A DNA stretch of 64,000 bases, from contig NZ_MKIQ01000026.1 of NCBI RefSeq assembly GCF_001832885.1, positions 62,001 to 126,000 on the forward strand. Reading direction: 5' to 3'. The translations under genes and the position numbers were made by a program. Source of the stretch: Floricoccus penangensis. GTDB taxonomy: Bacteria; Bacillota; Bacilli; Lactobacillales; Streptococcaceae. The notes under the pieces are model-generated. The model ran no database searches. It saw nothing but the letters and a program-made list of their open reading frames with translations, and had not been told where the DNA came from. Below are positions 39,402 to 47,240 of the stretch, piece after piece (position 1 is the first letter of the stretch; every line of letters starts with the position of its first letter).

Positions 39402-41072
39402 ATGTCAAATATAAATGCAAGCTTATTTCAAGAAATGATTCAGGCGGCCAGTAGTCGCTTAAATAGTCAAGCAGAATATGTGAATTCTCTAAATGTTTTC
39501 CCAGTTCCTGATGGTGATACTGGTACAAATATGGGAATGACAATTACAAATGGTGCTAAAGAAGTTGCTGACAGACCTGCTTCAACAGTAGGTGAAGTGG
39601 CTCAAATCCTTTCAAAAGGTTTACTTATGGGTGCCCGTGGTAATAGTGGGGTTATTTTAAGTCAATTATTCCGTGGATTTGGACAAAAAGTTGCAGATCT
39701 TGACGAATTAGATGGTCATGATTTAGCTGCCGCTCTTCAAAATGGTGTTGAAGTTGCCTATAAAGCTGTTATGAAACCTGTTGAAGGAACGATTCTGACA
39801 GTTGCCCGCGGTGCTGCAACTTATGCACTTAAAAAAGCAAATGAAACTGATGATGCAATTGAAGTATTACGTGCCACTCTTGAGGGTGCAAAAGTTGCTC
39901 TTGCAAAGACACCAGACATGCTTCCAGTTCTTAAAGAAGTTGGTGTAGTTGATTCAGGTGGTCAAGGACTTACTTATATTTATGAAGGTTTTTTAGCTGC
40001 CGCAACTGGCGAATATATTGAAAGCGAAGATTTTACTGCAACTCCAGCTGTTATGGATGAAATGGTGAATGCTGAACATCATAAAGCAGTAGCAGGCCAT
40101 GTAGCAACAGAAGATATCAAATATGGATATTGTACTGAAATCATGGTTGCATTAGGGAAAGGCCCAACTGCTAAAAAGGAATTTGACTATGATGAATTCC
40201 GTTCATACTTAAATGAAATTGGTGATTCATTACTAGTAGTAAATGATGATGAAATTGTTAAAGTTCATGTTCATACTGAAGATCCAGGACTTGTTATGCA
40301 AGAAGGTCTACAATATGGTAGCCTTGTAAAAGTAAAAGTTGATAATATGCGTAATCAACATGATGCTGTTCTTGAAAAAGAGGCAAGTGCTGAAGAAGCT
40401 AAAAATCAACCAGCAAAAGAATTTGGTGTAATTGCTATTGCTGCAGGTGATGGTCTAGCTACTATATTTAAAGATTTAGGTGTTGACTATGTTATATCTG
40501 GTGGTCAAACAATGAACCCATCAACTGAAGATATTGTTAAGGCAATTGAAGAAGTTAATGCTAAAAACTTCATCATTTTACCAAATAACAAAAACATCTT
40601 CATGGCAGCTGAGACGGCAGCAGATGTTGTTGAAGTACCAACAGTAGTTATTGAAACTAAGACAGTGCCTCAAGGATTTACATCAATGTTGAGTTTTGAT
40701 CCAAGTAAATCATTGGAAGAAAACAAAGAACGTATGACTTCTGCACTTGATGATGTAGTTAGTGGACAAGTTACTCATGCTGTTCGTGATACAACTATTG
40801 ATGGACTTGAAATTCATGAAGGTGATATTCTTGGAATGGTTGATAACAAAATCGTTGCTTCAACTCCAAGTATGTACGATTCAATCATGGCATCATTTGA
40901 TAAAATGATTGATATTGAAAGTGAAATTGTTTCAATCTATGTTGGTGAAGATGGTGACAGAGACTTTATTGAAGGACTTGCAGAAGACCTTGAAGAAGGG
41001 AATCCTGAAATTGAGGTTGAACTTCATGAAGGTGGTCAACCGGTATATCCATACCTCTTTAGTGTTGAATAA
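39402..41072 (+). CDS. fakA: Fatty-acid kinase subunit A (DAK-like, YloV)
   Basis: FakA phosphorylates fatty acids held by a FakB protein, letting the cell use exogenous fatty acids for phospholipids. The 556-aa product has the N-terminal DegV-partner Dak2 kinase domain (NVFPVPDGDTGTNMGMT near residue 28; GARGNSGVILSQLFRGF near 78), and a C-terminal DAK-like/EDD domain (GDGLATIFKDLGVDYVISGG near 348). It is likely relevant beside oleate hydratase, encoded 5 kb upstream, since both act on external fatty acids. No good ribosome binding site is visible, so translation probably depends on coupling with the preceding gene. Confidence 0.93.
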   Translation: MSNINASLFQEMIQAASSRLNSQAEYVNSLNVFPVPDGDTGTNMGMTITNGAKEVADRPASTVGEVAQILSKGLLMGARGNSGVILSQLFRGFGQKVADLDELDGHDLAAALQNGVEVAYKAVMKPVEGTILTVARGAATYALKKANETDDAIEVLRATLEGAKVALAKTPDMLPVLKEVGVVDSGGQGLTYIYEGFLAAATGEYIESEDFTATPAVMDEMVNAEHHKAVAGHVATEDIKYGYCTEIMVALGKGPTAKKEFDYDEFRSYLNEIGDSLLVVNDDEIVKVHVHTEDPGLVMQEGLQYGSLVKVKVDNMRNQHDAVLEKEASAEEAKNQPAKEFGVIAIAAGDGLATIFKDLGVDYVISGGQTMNPSTEDIVKAIEEVNAKNFIILPNNKNIFMAAETAADVVEVPTVVIETKTVPQGFTSMLSFDPSKSLEENKERMTSALDDVVSGQVTHAVRDTTIDGLEIHEGDILGMVDNKIVASTPSMYDSIMASFDKMIDIESEIVSIYVGEDGDRDFIEGLAEDLEEGNPEIEVELHEGGQPVYPYLFSVE

Positions 41073-41084
41073 AATTAAAATTTC

Positions 41085-41109
41085 AAAGAGACTTTTGGTC
41101 TCTTTTTCT
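41085..41109 (+). terminator. Terminator after fakA
   Basis: AAAGAGAC/GTCTCTTT with a 5-nt loop followed by TTC; 12 bp after the stop. Confidence 0.85.
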
Positions 41110-41126
41110 ATACAATTTTTCAATTG

Positions 41127-41135
41127 TGTTATACT
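41127..41135 (+). promoter_or_regulatory. Extended -10 giving a probable leaderless recG transcript
   Basis: TGTTATACT ends 6 nt before the recG ATG, and no ribosome binding site lies between. The predicted transcription start coincides with the start codon. Confidence 0.6.
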
Positions 41136-41141
41136 TAAATT

Positions 41142-43157
41142 ATGAAACTTACAGACTCGATTCAATACTTGAAGGGTGTAGGCCCCAAGTCATTGGAAAA
41201 ATATCAAAAATTAGGAATATATACAATTGAAGATTTAATCTGCTATTTTCCTTTCAGATATGACGACTTTGCTAGTCGTTCAATCTTTGAATTGATGGAC
41301 GGAGAAAGAGCTACTATTGTTGGAGAAGTTGTCACGCCAGCGAATGTTCAATTTTACGGTTTTAAAAAGAATCGTTTATCTTTCAAAATTAAACAGGAAG
41401 AAGCAGTTATTTCTGTCTCATTTTTTAACCAACCTTATTTAGCTGATAAGGTGGAAGTTGGTAAAACTATTGCTATATATGGTAAGTGGGATGCAAAAAA
41501 GACTGCCATTATGGGGATGAAAATTTTGCCTCAAGTAGACAATGGTTTTCAACCTGTATATCATGTTATGCAGGGAGTTAAGCAAAATAACTTAGTTGCT
41601 CTAATTAAAACTGCAATTGATGCTGGAGCAATTGATTTATTGGAAGAAAGTCTCCCACATTACTTAATTGAAAAATATAGACTTGTTGGTAGACGTGAAG
41701 CGGTACTCGGGATGCATTTTCCACTTGACGAAGAAGCTCATAAACAAGCTATGAGACGATTGAAATTTGAAGAGTTATTCTATTTTCAATTGAAATTACA
41801 GGCTCTCAGATTTAAAGAAAAAAAATTAACGGCGGGCATCCAGATATCGTATGATGAAAAGCTCGTTGATGCAAAGATAAATCAACTACCTTTTGAGCTA
41901 ACAAATGCTCAAAATATGGCACTGACTGAAATTTTGACAGATATGAGTTCAGTTAGTCACATGAATCGTCTTTTGCAGGGAGATGTAGGATCCGGTAAAA
42001 CAGCAGTCGCTTCAATAGGAATGTACGCAGCTTATACTGGTGGATATCAGTCAGCTATGATGGTTCCAACTGAAATTTTAGCTAATCAACACCTTGAAAG
42101 CTTGCAAACTCTTTTCCCAGAATTAAATGTTGGACTTTTGACTAGTGGGATGAAGCCAGCTCTTAAACGTCAGACTTTGGAAGACCTTGAAAAAGGAACT
42201 ATTGATATGATTGTAGGTACCCATGCCCTTATTCAAGATAGTGTAAGCTACAATAATCTTGGTTTGGTTATTACTGACGAACAGCACCGTTTTGGGGTTA
42301 ATCAGAGGAAAGTTTTAAGGGAAAAGGGAATTAACCCAGATGTTTTGATGATGACGGCAACTCCCATACCACGTACCCTCGCTATCACAGCCTTTGGAGA
42401 TATGGATGTGTCAATCATTGATGAGCTTCCAGCGGGGCGCATCCCAATAACGACTAGATGGGTTAGGCATGAGCAACTTGAACAAGTCCTTCCCTGGATT
42501 AAAGAGGAACTTGATAAGAAGGCGCAAGTTTATTTCATCTCTCCTTTGATTGAAGAGAGCGAAGCACTTGATTTGAAAAATGCTCAGGATCTTTATCAAG
42601 AGTTAACGGATTATTTTGGTCAGGATGTAAATGTTGCACTTTTGCATGGTCGCATGAAGCCTGATGAAAAAGATTCAATAATGGATGATTTTAAGAACAA
42701 AAATTATGATGTTCTAGTATCTACTACAGTTATTGAGGTTGGTGTCAATGTTCCTAATGCTACAATAATGGTTATTATGGATGCTGATCGCTTTGGACTT
42801 AGTCAGCTTCATCAGTTACGTGGTCGTGTCGGTCGTGGAAGCAAGAAATCTTATGCAATACTCGTCGCCAATCCTAAAACTGACCAGGGTAAACAGCGCA
42901 TGAAAATTATGACTGAAACCAATAATGGTTTTGTTTTGGCGGAGGAAGACTTAAAGATGAGAGGATCTGGAGAAATTTTTGGTACTCGTCAATCCGGTCT
43001 TCCAGAATTTGCTGTAGCCGATTTGGTAAATGACTATAACATTGTAGAAGTAGCACGCAAAGAAGCACAAAAAGTTTTTGAAGATAAAAATTGGGATACA
43101 AATCCTGACTATCAAATTTTGCGAAATAATTTGTCAGAAATTGATGTATTTGATTAA
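41142..43157 (+). CDS. recG: ATP-dependent DNA helicase RecG
   Basis: RecG reverses stalled replication forks and processes branched recombination intermediates. 671 aa: N-terminal wedge/OB domain (YLKGVGPKSLEKY at the start; IAIYGKWDAKK), then a superfamily-2 helicase core: motif I LQGDVGSGKTAVA near 282, VPTEILANQH, DEQHRFGVNQR (DEQH motif II) near 380, MTATPIPRTLA near 405, and the C-terminal QLRGRVGRG motif near 560. Normal length. It lacks a Shine-Dalgarno site, and its extended -10 box is 6 nt upstream. The final gene before the long non-coding region. Confidence 0.97.
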   Translation: MKLTDSIQYLKGVGPKSLEKYQKLGIYTIEDLICYFPFRYDDFASRSIFELMDGERATIVGEVVTPANVQFYGFKKNRLSFKIKQEEAVISVSFFNQPYLADKVEVGKTIAIYGKWDAKKTAIMGMKILPQVDNGFQPVYHVMQGVKQNNLVALIKTAIDAGAIDLLEESLPHYLIEKYRLVGRREAVLGMHFPLDEEAHKQAMRRLKFEELFYFQLKLQALRFKEKKLTAGIQISYDEKLVDAKINQLPFELTNAQNMALTEILTDMSSVSHMNRLLQGDVGSGKTAVASIGMYAAYTGGYQSAMMVPTEILANQHLESLQTLFPELNVGLLTSGMKPALKRQTLEDLEKGTIDMIVGTHALIQDSVSYNNLGLVITDEQHRFGVNQRKVLREKGINPDVLMMTATPIPRTLAITAFGDMDVSIIDELPAGRIPITTRWVRHEQLEQVLPWIKEELDKKAQVYFISPLIEESEALDLKNAQDLYQELTDYFGQDVNVALLHGRMKPDEKDSIMDDFKNKNYDVLVSTTVIEVGVNVPNATIMVIMDADRFGLSQLHQLRGRVGRGSKKSYAILVANPKTDQGKQRMKIMTETNNGFVLAEEDLKMRGSGEIFGTRQSGLPEFAVADLVNDYNIVEVARKEAQKVFEDKNWDTNPDYQILRNNLSEIDVFD

Positions 43158-43334
43158 TGTAGCGTGATATTTAGTGAAATTAGAGAATGGTAAAGAATCA
43201 ATAATTGATAACAAAAAGATGAGGTTATAAAGGGCAATCTATCAAACTATTATTAAATGATTGCTGAAATTTCAAAAATAGGACTTAGGACTGATGAATT
43301 AATTTAAGAAAAAATATATTATATATACATAGAC

Positions 43335-43546
43335 AGGTGATACACCTTCTATAAACAAACCAACGGGTGTGAAGCTCGTAAACTTTTTTCATAAATCGTT
43401 GATTCTATTGGTGTAATTTCAAGAACCACAGAGCAAACTTGTTATCAAGTTAGCAACTAGTTTTTACTCAAATTACAAGTAGGATTAACAAAACTCCTTA
43501 AATAAAAAACTCCTAGAAAAACCGAGCCTCCACTCGGTTTTTCGCT
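43335..43546 (+). ncRNA. Candidate small RNA upstream of the tandem repeat array
   Basis: No protein is encoded in 43158-43546. From about 43335 the sequence has several potential hairpins (AGGTG/CACCT; ACACC/GGTGT, mutually exclusive with the first; AACTTG/CAAGTT at 43436-43451), then an unstructured A/C-rich stretch with two anti-Shine-Dalgarno motifs (ACTCCTT and ACTCCTA at 43490-43515), and a strong intrinsic terminator. AAAACTCCTTAAATA (43490-43504) recurs exactly in the csRNA-like gene at 60.4 kb. The promoter and 5' end are unclear (A/T-rich 43310-43330). I match it to no known RNA family. Confidence 0.5.
43517..43542 (+). terminator. Terminator of the candidate sRNA
   Basis: AAAAACCGAG/CTCGGTTTTT, a perfect 10-bp stem with a CCTCCA loop, followed by CGCTTTTT. 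Its 3' arm (CACTCGGTTTTTCG) is copied at each unit boundary of the following repeat array. Confidence 0.88.
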
Positions 43547-43611
43547 TTTTATTATATTCTAATAGATAATATATTTTAGTAAGATTTATTGTGATTTACA
43601 GATAAGTCGAT

Positions 43612-43654
43612 GTCGATTCTACTAATGCAAGTAAAACTTGCAAGTAGAAGTCGC
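43612..43654 (+). repeat. Hairpin repeat unit H1
   Basis: GTCGATTCTACT-AA-TGCAAGT, loop AAA, then ACTTGCA-AGTAGAAGTCGC. The arms pair over about 17 bp with a small bulge. Identical to H3 and of the same type as U1-U3 at 21 kb. Confidence 0.8.
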
Positions 43655-43735
43655 ACTCGGTTTTTCGTTGTTTATTTGCTTCCATTTAGATAATATATTT
43701 TAGTAAGATTTAATGTGATTTGCAGATAAGTCGAT

Positions 43736-43778
43736 GTCCGTAAAACTAGAGCAAGCAAGCTTGCAAGATTTAAGGCAC
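43736..43778 (+). repeat. Hairpin repeat unit H2, degenerate
   Basis: It starts GTCCG and ends GGCAC; the inner stem GCAAGC/GCTTGC is intact, but the outer arms pair poorly. The GTCC start resembles unit U2 at 21 kb. Confidence 0.55.
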
Positions 43779-43856
43779 TATTTTCTTCCTTATTAAGTTA
43801 GTACAATCTGATAATATGAATTGTCTTACTTATTGAATTTTTATAGATAAGTCGAT

Positions 43857-43899
43857 GTCGATTCTACTAATGCAAGTAAAACTTGCAAGTAGAAGTCGC
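43857..43899 (+). repeat. Hairpin repeat unit H3
   Basis: The same hairpin sequence as H1 (TCTACT...AGTAGA with inner TGCAAGT/ACTTGCA), although the A/T-rich half of its repeat unit (43780-43845) is strongly diverged from the others. Confidence 0.8.
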
Positions 43900-43979
43900 G
43901 CTCGGTTTTTCGTTGTCTATTATACTCTAATAGATAATATATTTTAGCCAGACTTATTATGATTTACAGATAAGTCGAT

Positions 43980-44021
43980 GTCGATGAGACTTAATCAACT
44001 AAAGTTGATAGTTTCAGTCGC
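43980..44021 (+). repeat. Hairpin repeat unit H4
   Basis: GTCGATGAGACT...AGTTTCAGTCGC with inner arms ATCAACT/AGTTGAT. The inner sequence is unrelated to H1-H3, but the pairing is kept. Confidence 0.75.
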
Positions 44022-44168
44022 ACTCGGTTTTTCGCTGTTTATTTCTTCTTTTAGATAGTAAAGTGTATATGGAATATACATTTTACTCATTAGTTAGACT
44101 CTTCCTAAAGAAGACCATTTTATCTTCTATTAACAATTGTTTCTTTAGCTTTTTTTAAGAAATTTGGT

Positions 44169-44174
44169 TATAAT
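44169..44174 (+). promoter_or_regulatory. -10 box of ctsR-clpC
   Basis: TATAAT; the transcription start would be near 44181, just before the CtsR operator. The -35 match is weak. Confidence 0.6.
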
Positions 44175-44183
44175 ATATATTAA

Positions 44184-44200
44184 GGTCAAAATAGGTCAAT
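44184..44200 (+). promoter_or_regulatory. CtsR operator of ctsR-clpC
   Basis: GGTCAAA-ATA-GGTCAAT, a nearly exact CtsR heptad repeat, about 3-20 bp downstream of the predicted transcription start. It shows autoregulation of ctsR and heat control of clpC. Confidence 0.93.
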
Positions 44201-44229
44201 GATTTTTGACGTTAAGAAAGGAGGATAAA

Positions 44230-44694
44230 ATGAGTGCGAAAAATACATCAGACATGATTGAGGAGTACCTCAAAAAGCTTTTGGAAGCCACTGCAGAGAT
44301 TGAAATAAAACGTTCAGAGCTCGCAGAAACTTTTGATGTAGTACCTAGTCAGATTAATTATGTCATAAAAACTCGTTTTACCTTACCTCGAGGTTATGAA
44401 GTTGAAAGTAAACGTGGTGGCGGAGGATATATTAAAATTGTTAAAATTAAATATTCTAACAAGCATGTTCTTTTGCAAGAATTAAATGAAAAAATACCAC
44501 TTTTATTGAGTGAAAAAGTGGCTAAAGATATAGTGCAATTTCTTTTTGAAGAAGAGTTGATTTCATATCGAGAAGGAAATTTTGTACTAGCAATGTTGAG
44601 TGATTCAAACTTTGATTCGAAGGATTCAGACGCCTTTAGATCAGCAATGTTAAAATCGTTTTTACGAAGATTGGATAGAGAAGATGAAATATAA
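44230..44694 (+). CDS. ctsR: Transcriptional repressor CtsR
   Basis: CtsR represses clp genes and is released on heating. 154 aa: N-terminal winged helix-turn-helix (SQINYVIKTRFTLPRGYEVESKR) with the tetraglycine loop RGGGGYIKI near residue 60, the intrinsic heat sensor and the start of the DNA-binding wing; the C-terminal helices form the dimer. The frame opens at 44206, but AAAGGAGG sits directly before the ATG at 44230. Its stop overlaps clpC by 11 bp. No mcsA/mcsB lie between, as usual for streptococci and lactococci, so CtsR control here does not use the McsB arginine kinase encoded in cis. Confidence 0.97.
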   Translation: MSAKNTSDMIEEYLKKLLEATAEIEIKRSELAETFDVVPSQINYVIKTRFTLPRGYEVESKRGGGGYIKIVKIKYSNKHVLLQELNEKIPLLLSEKVAKDIVQFLFEEELISYREGNFVLAMLSDSNFDSKDSDAFRSAMLKSFLRRLDREDEI

Positions 44695-47152
44695 TAATAA
44701 ATTAAAATTTACTCCTACTGTCGAGGCGATACTATCTGAAGCAGAGCAAATTGCATTAGAGTATAAAACGACGGTAATTGGAAGTGGGCATTTGTTAGCG
44801 GCTTTTGCCGACTTTTATGATAATCATGGTTCAGCAAGTATCCACAATCAAGGTCTTGAAAAAGAAGATATCGATATTGAACTTGAAACTGCTAGTTTAG
44901 GTTTGCCAGAGCTTTCTAAAAAAACTACAACAAGTTTTTCACCAAGACTTGAAGAACTGCTTGGACTTTCTCAGTATTTAGCAAATGAAAATGGAAAAAA
45001 TGAGATTGGCACAGACCACCTATTTTATATTTTGGTCTCAGACTCAGACTCATATGCTCATAGGATTTTGACTACACTTGGTGTCAATGTTAACAAACTA
45101 TTGAAGGAATTTCTTGAGAAGACTCGTTTAGATATTCGTCCCATTATCAATCGTAAAGCAGTAACGCCAGCCTCTAAGAGACAGGTCGCAGGTGCTGTTG
45201 ATCCAAATAGTAAGACGCCGACTTTAGACAGTGTGGCGCGTGATATGACCAAACTTGCCCGTGATGGTAAGATGGATCCGATGATAGGACGCGATAAAGA
45301 AGTAGAACGTGTACTGCAAATTTTAAGTCGTCGTACGAAAAACAACCCAGTTCTTGTTGGAGAACCAGGTGTTGGTAAGACTGCTATTGCGGAAGGCCTT
45401 GCAATCAAACTTGTGACAAATGATGTTCCAGAAGATTTGCAGAACAAACGCTTAATGTCGCTTGAAATTTCGGCAGTTCTTGCTGGTACTAAGTTCCGCG
45501 GCGAATTCGAAGATCGTATGACAGCAATCATCGATGAGGTAAGTAGTTCAGATGATGTTATCTTGTTTATTGATGAAATTCATACAATTATGAGTTCAGG
45601 CGGAGGAATGGATGGAACACTTGATGCATCTAATATTCTAAAACCAGCTCTTGCTCGTGGCGATTTACAATTAATAGGTTCAACAACATTCGATGAATAC
45701 CAGAAGAAAATCGAGAAAGACTCAGCATTAGAAAGACGCCTAGCGCGTGTTGTGGTTGAAGAACCTAGTGCTGATGATACGGTTGCAATTCTTTCAGGCC
45801 TTAAGTCTAAGTATGAAGAGTATCATAGTTTAAAAATAGAAGATTCAGCGATTGATGCAGCAGTCAAGAACAGTGTACGTTACATGCCCAATCGTAAATT
45901 ACCAGATAAGGCAATTGATCTTTTAGATGAAGCGTCTGCTCGTGTTAAGATTAATAATTTAGAACATGACGATACTTATCAAAAATCTCAAGAAGAGTTG
46001 AAAGATATTGATGAAAAAATTGATTTAGCATTTCTGAGTCATGAGTTATTAGAAATTAAAGAATTAAGAGAGCAAAAGTCTTTAATTGAGAAAAAACTTG
46101 ATAAGCATTTATCACGTAAGAAAAAGACTAACGATACAAAAGTTACAGAACTTGATATCATTGAAGTTGTTAGTGATCTTTCAGGTGTTCCTGTTAGTCA
46201 AATGACACAATCAGAAGCAAGCCGTTTAGTAAGACTAGAATCTGAATTACACGAACGTGTGATTGGACAAGATGAAGCTATCGGAGCTGTTAGTCGTGCA
46301 ATTCGTCGTTCAAGAAGTGGTGTAAGTGACCCAAGACGTCCTATTGGTTCATTTATGTTCTTAGGACCTACTGGTGTTGGTAAAACTGAACTTGCAAAAG
46401 CCTTAAGTGCCTCAGTATTTGGTAGTGAAGACAATCTTATTCGCGTTGACATGAGTGAATACATGGAAAAATTCTCTACTAGTCGTTTGATTGGAGCTCC
46501 CCCAGGATATGTAGGTTTTGATGAAGGTGGACAGCTTACGGAAAAAGTTCGTCAAAAACCTTATTCAGTAGTTCTTCTTGATGAGATTGAAAAAGCCCAT
46601 CCAGATGTCTTTAATATCCTTCTACAAATTCTTGATGACGGTTTTGTTACGGATAGCAAGGGTCGTAAAATTGATTTTAGAAATACTATCATTATTATGA
46701 CTAGTAATATTGGGGCTACTGCTCTTAGGGATGAAAAGACTGTCGGTTTTGGTGCTAAAGATTCAGCTGCTGACTACAAGGCTATGAAGTCACGCATTTT
46801 AGAAGAATTGAAGAAAGCATATAGACCTGAATTCTTAAATCGTGTTGACGAAACTTTAGTCTTCCACAATTTAACAGAAGGTGAAGTTCAAGATATTGTT
46901 AAATTAATGGCTAAATCAGTAATTGAACGTTTGAAGGAACAAAATATTAACTTAAAAGTTACACCTACAGCAGCAAAACATATTGCCAAAATAGGGTTTG
47001 ATCCTGAATATGGTGCCCGTCCACTACGCCGTGCAATTCAAAGAGAATTTGAAGATAAACTAAGCGAGAAATTATTGGTAGGTGAGATTAAAGAAGGAGA
47101 TACAGTAACTATTGGTATTTCCAATGATAAGATTAATTTCAAGGTTAAATAA
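44684..47152 (+). CDS. clpC: ATP-dependent Clp protease ATP-binding subunit ClpC
   Basis: An Hsp100 unfoldase that feeds substrates to ClpP (encoded at 35 kb). 822 aa: double Clp N domain (about 1-145), AAA-1 with GEPGVGKTAIAEGLA near 228 and VILFIDEIHT near 290, a short middle coiled coil (about 420-480) for adaptor binding, AAA-2 with GPTGVGKTELAKALS near 563 and VVLLDEIEKAHPDVF near 632, and a C-terminal D2-small domain. The 11-bp overlap with ctsR gives one heat-induced unit. Confidence 0.97.
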   Translation: MKYNNKLKFTPTVEAILSEAEQIALEYKTTVIGSGHLLAAFADFYDNHGSASIHNQGLEKEDIDIELETASLGLPELSKKTTTSFSPRLEELLGLSQYLANENGKNEIGTDHLFYILVSDSDSYAHRILTTLGVNVNKLLKEFLEKTRLDIRPIINRKAVTPASKRQVAGAVDPNSKTPTLDSVARDMTKLARDGKMDPMIGRDKEVERVLQILSRRTKNNPVLVGEPGVGKTAIAEGLAIKLVTNDVPEDLQNKRLMSLEISAVLAGTKFRGEFEDRMTAIIDEVSSSDDVILFIDEIHTIMSSGGGMDGTLDASNILKPALARGDLQLIGSTTFDEYQKKIEKDSALERRLARVVVEEPSADDTVAILSGLKSKYEEYHSLKIEDSAIDAAVKNSVRYMPNRKLPDKAIDLLDEASARVKINNLEHDDTYQKSQEELKDIDEKIDLAFLSHELLEIKELREQKSLIEKKLDKHLSRKKKTNDTKVTELDIIEVVSDLSGVPVSQMTQSEASRLVRLESELHERVIGQDEAIGAVSRAIRRSRSGVSDPRRPIGSFMFLGPTGVGKTELAKALSASVFGSEDNLIRVDMSEYMEKFSTSRLIGAPPGYVGFDEGGQLTEKVRQKPYSVVLLDEIEKAHPDVFNILLQILDDGFVTDSKGRKIDFRNTIIIMTSNIGATALRDEKTVGFGAKDSAADYKAMKSRILEELKKAYRPEFLNRVDETLVFHNLTEGEVQDIVKLMAKSVIERLKEQNINLKVTPTAAKHIAKIGFDPEYGARPLRRAIQREFEDKLSEKLLVGEIKEGDTVTIGISNDKINFKVK

Positions 47153-47164
47153 TAAATGTATTGA

Positions 47165-47204
47165 AATGAGGAAGTAGTGCTCAAAGCACTAGCCTCATTT
47201 TTTT
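47165..47204 (+). terminator. Terminator after clpC
   Basis: AATGAGG-AGTAGTGCT pairs with AGCACTAGCCTCATT around CAA, followed by a run of seven or more T. Confidence 0.92.
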
Positions 47205-47212
47205 GATATAAT
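47204..47212 (+). promoter_or_regulatory. Extended -10 of pnuC-nadR
   Basis: TGATATAAT directly after the clpC terminator T-run; the leader to the ATG at 47241 is about 22 nt and includes AAGGAG. Confidence 0.6.
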
Positions 47213-47240
47213 TAAGAAAATGTTTAGTATAAGGAGTCAC

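Larger units (their letters stand above)
43531..44020 (+). repeat. Four-unit tandem repeat, period about 123 bp
   Basis: The landmark CACTCGGTTTTTCG starts at 43531, 43654, 43899 (CGCTCGG) and 44021, and GATAAGTCGATGTC at 43601, 43725, 43846 and 43969. Both series give a period of 121-124 bp with four units (unit 2 lacks a clear right boundary). Each unit holds an A/T-rich segment (TAGATAATATATTTTAG), then GATAAGTCGATGTC and a hairpin ending in GTCGC. The array occupies the gap between the candidate sRNA and the ctsR promoter; 44030-44160 holds nothing recognisable apart from A/T-rich sequence. Confidence 0.85.

Noticed and set aside
43303-43308. CiaR box before the 43-kb sRNA
   Set aside because: Only one TTTAAG is present; no second copy lies 11 nt before or after it.
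43335-43546. tracrRNA, RNase P RNA, 6S RNA or tmRNA
   Set aside because: None of the conserved cores of these RNAs (for example the RNase P GAGGAAAGTCC segment or a tag-peptide reading frame) is visible, and no Cas9 gene is near.
43531-44020. CRISPR array
   Set aside because: The period is about 123 bp with no short identical repeat/unique spacer pattern, and no cas genes are in the window.
45058-45531. 157-aa minus-strand frame inside clpC
   Set aside because: It lies opposite the conserved AAA-1 coding sequence of clpC and arises from its codon bias; no ribosome binding site.
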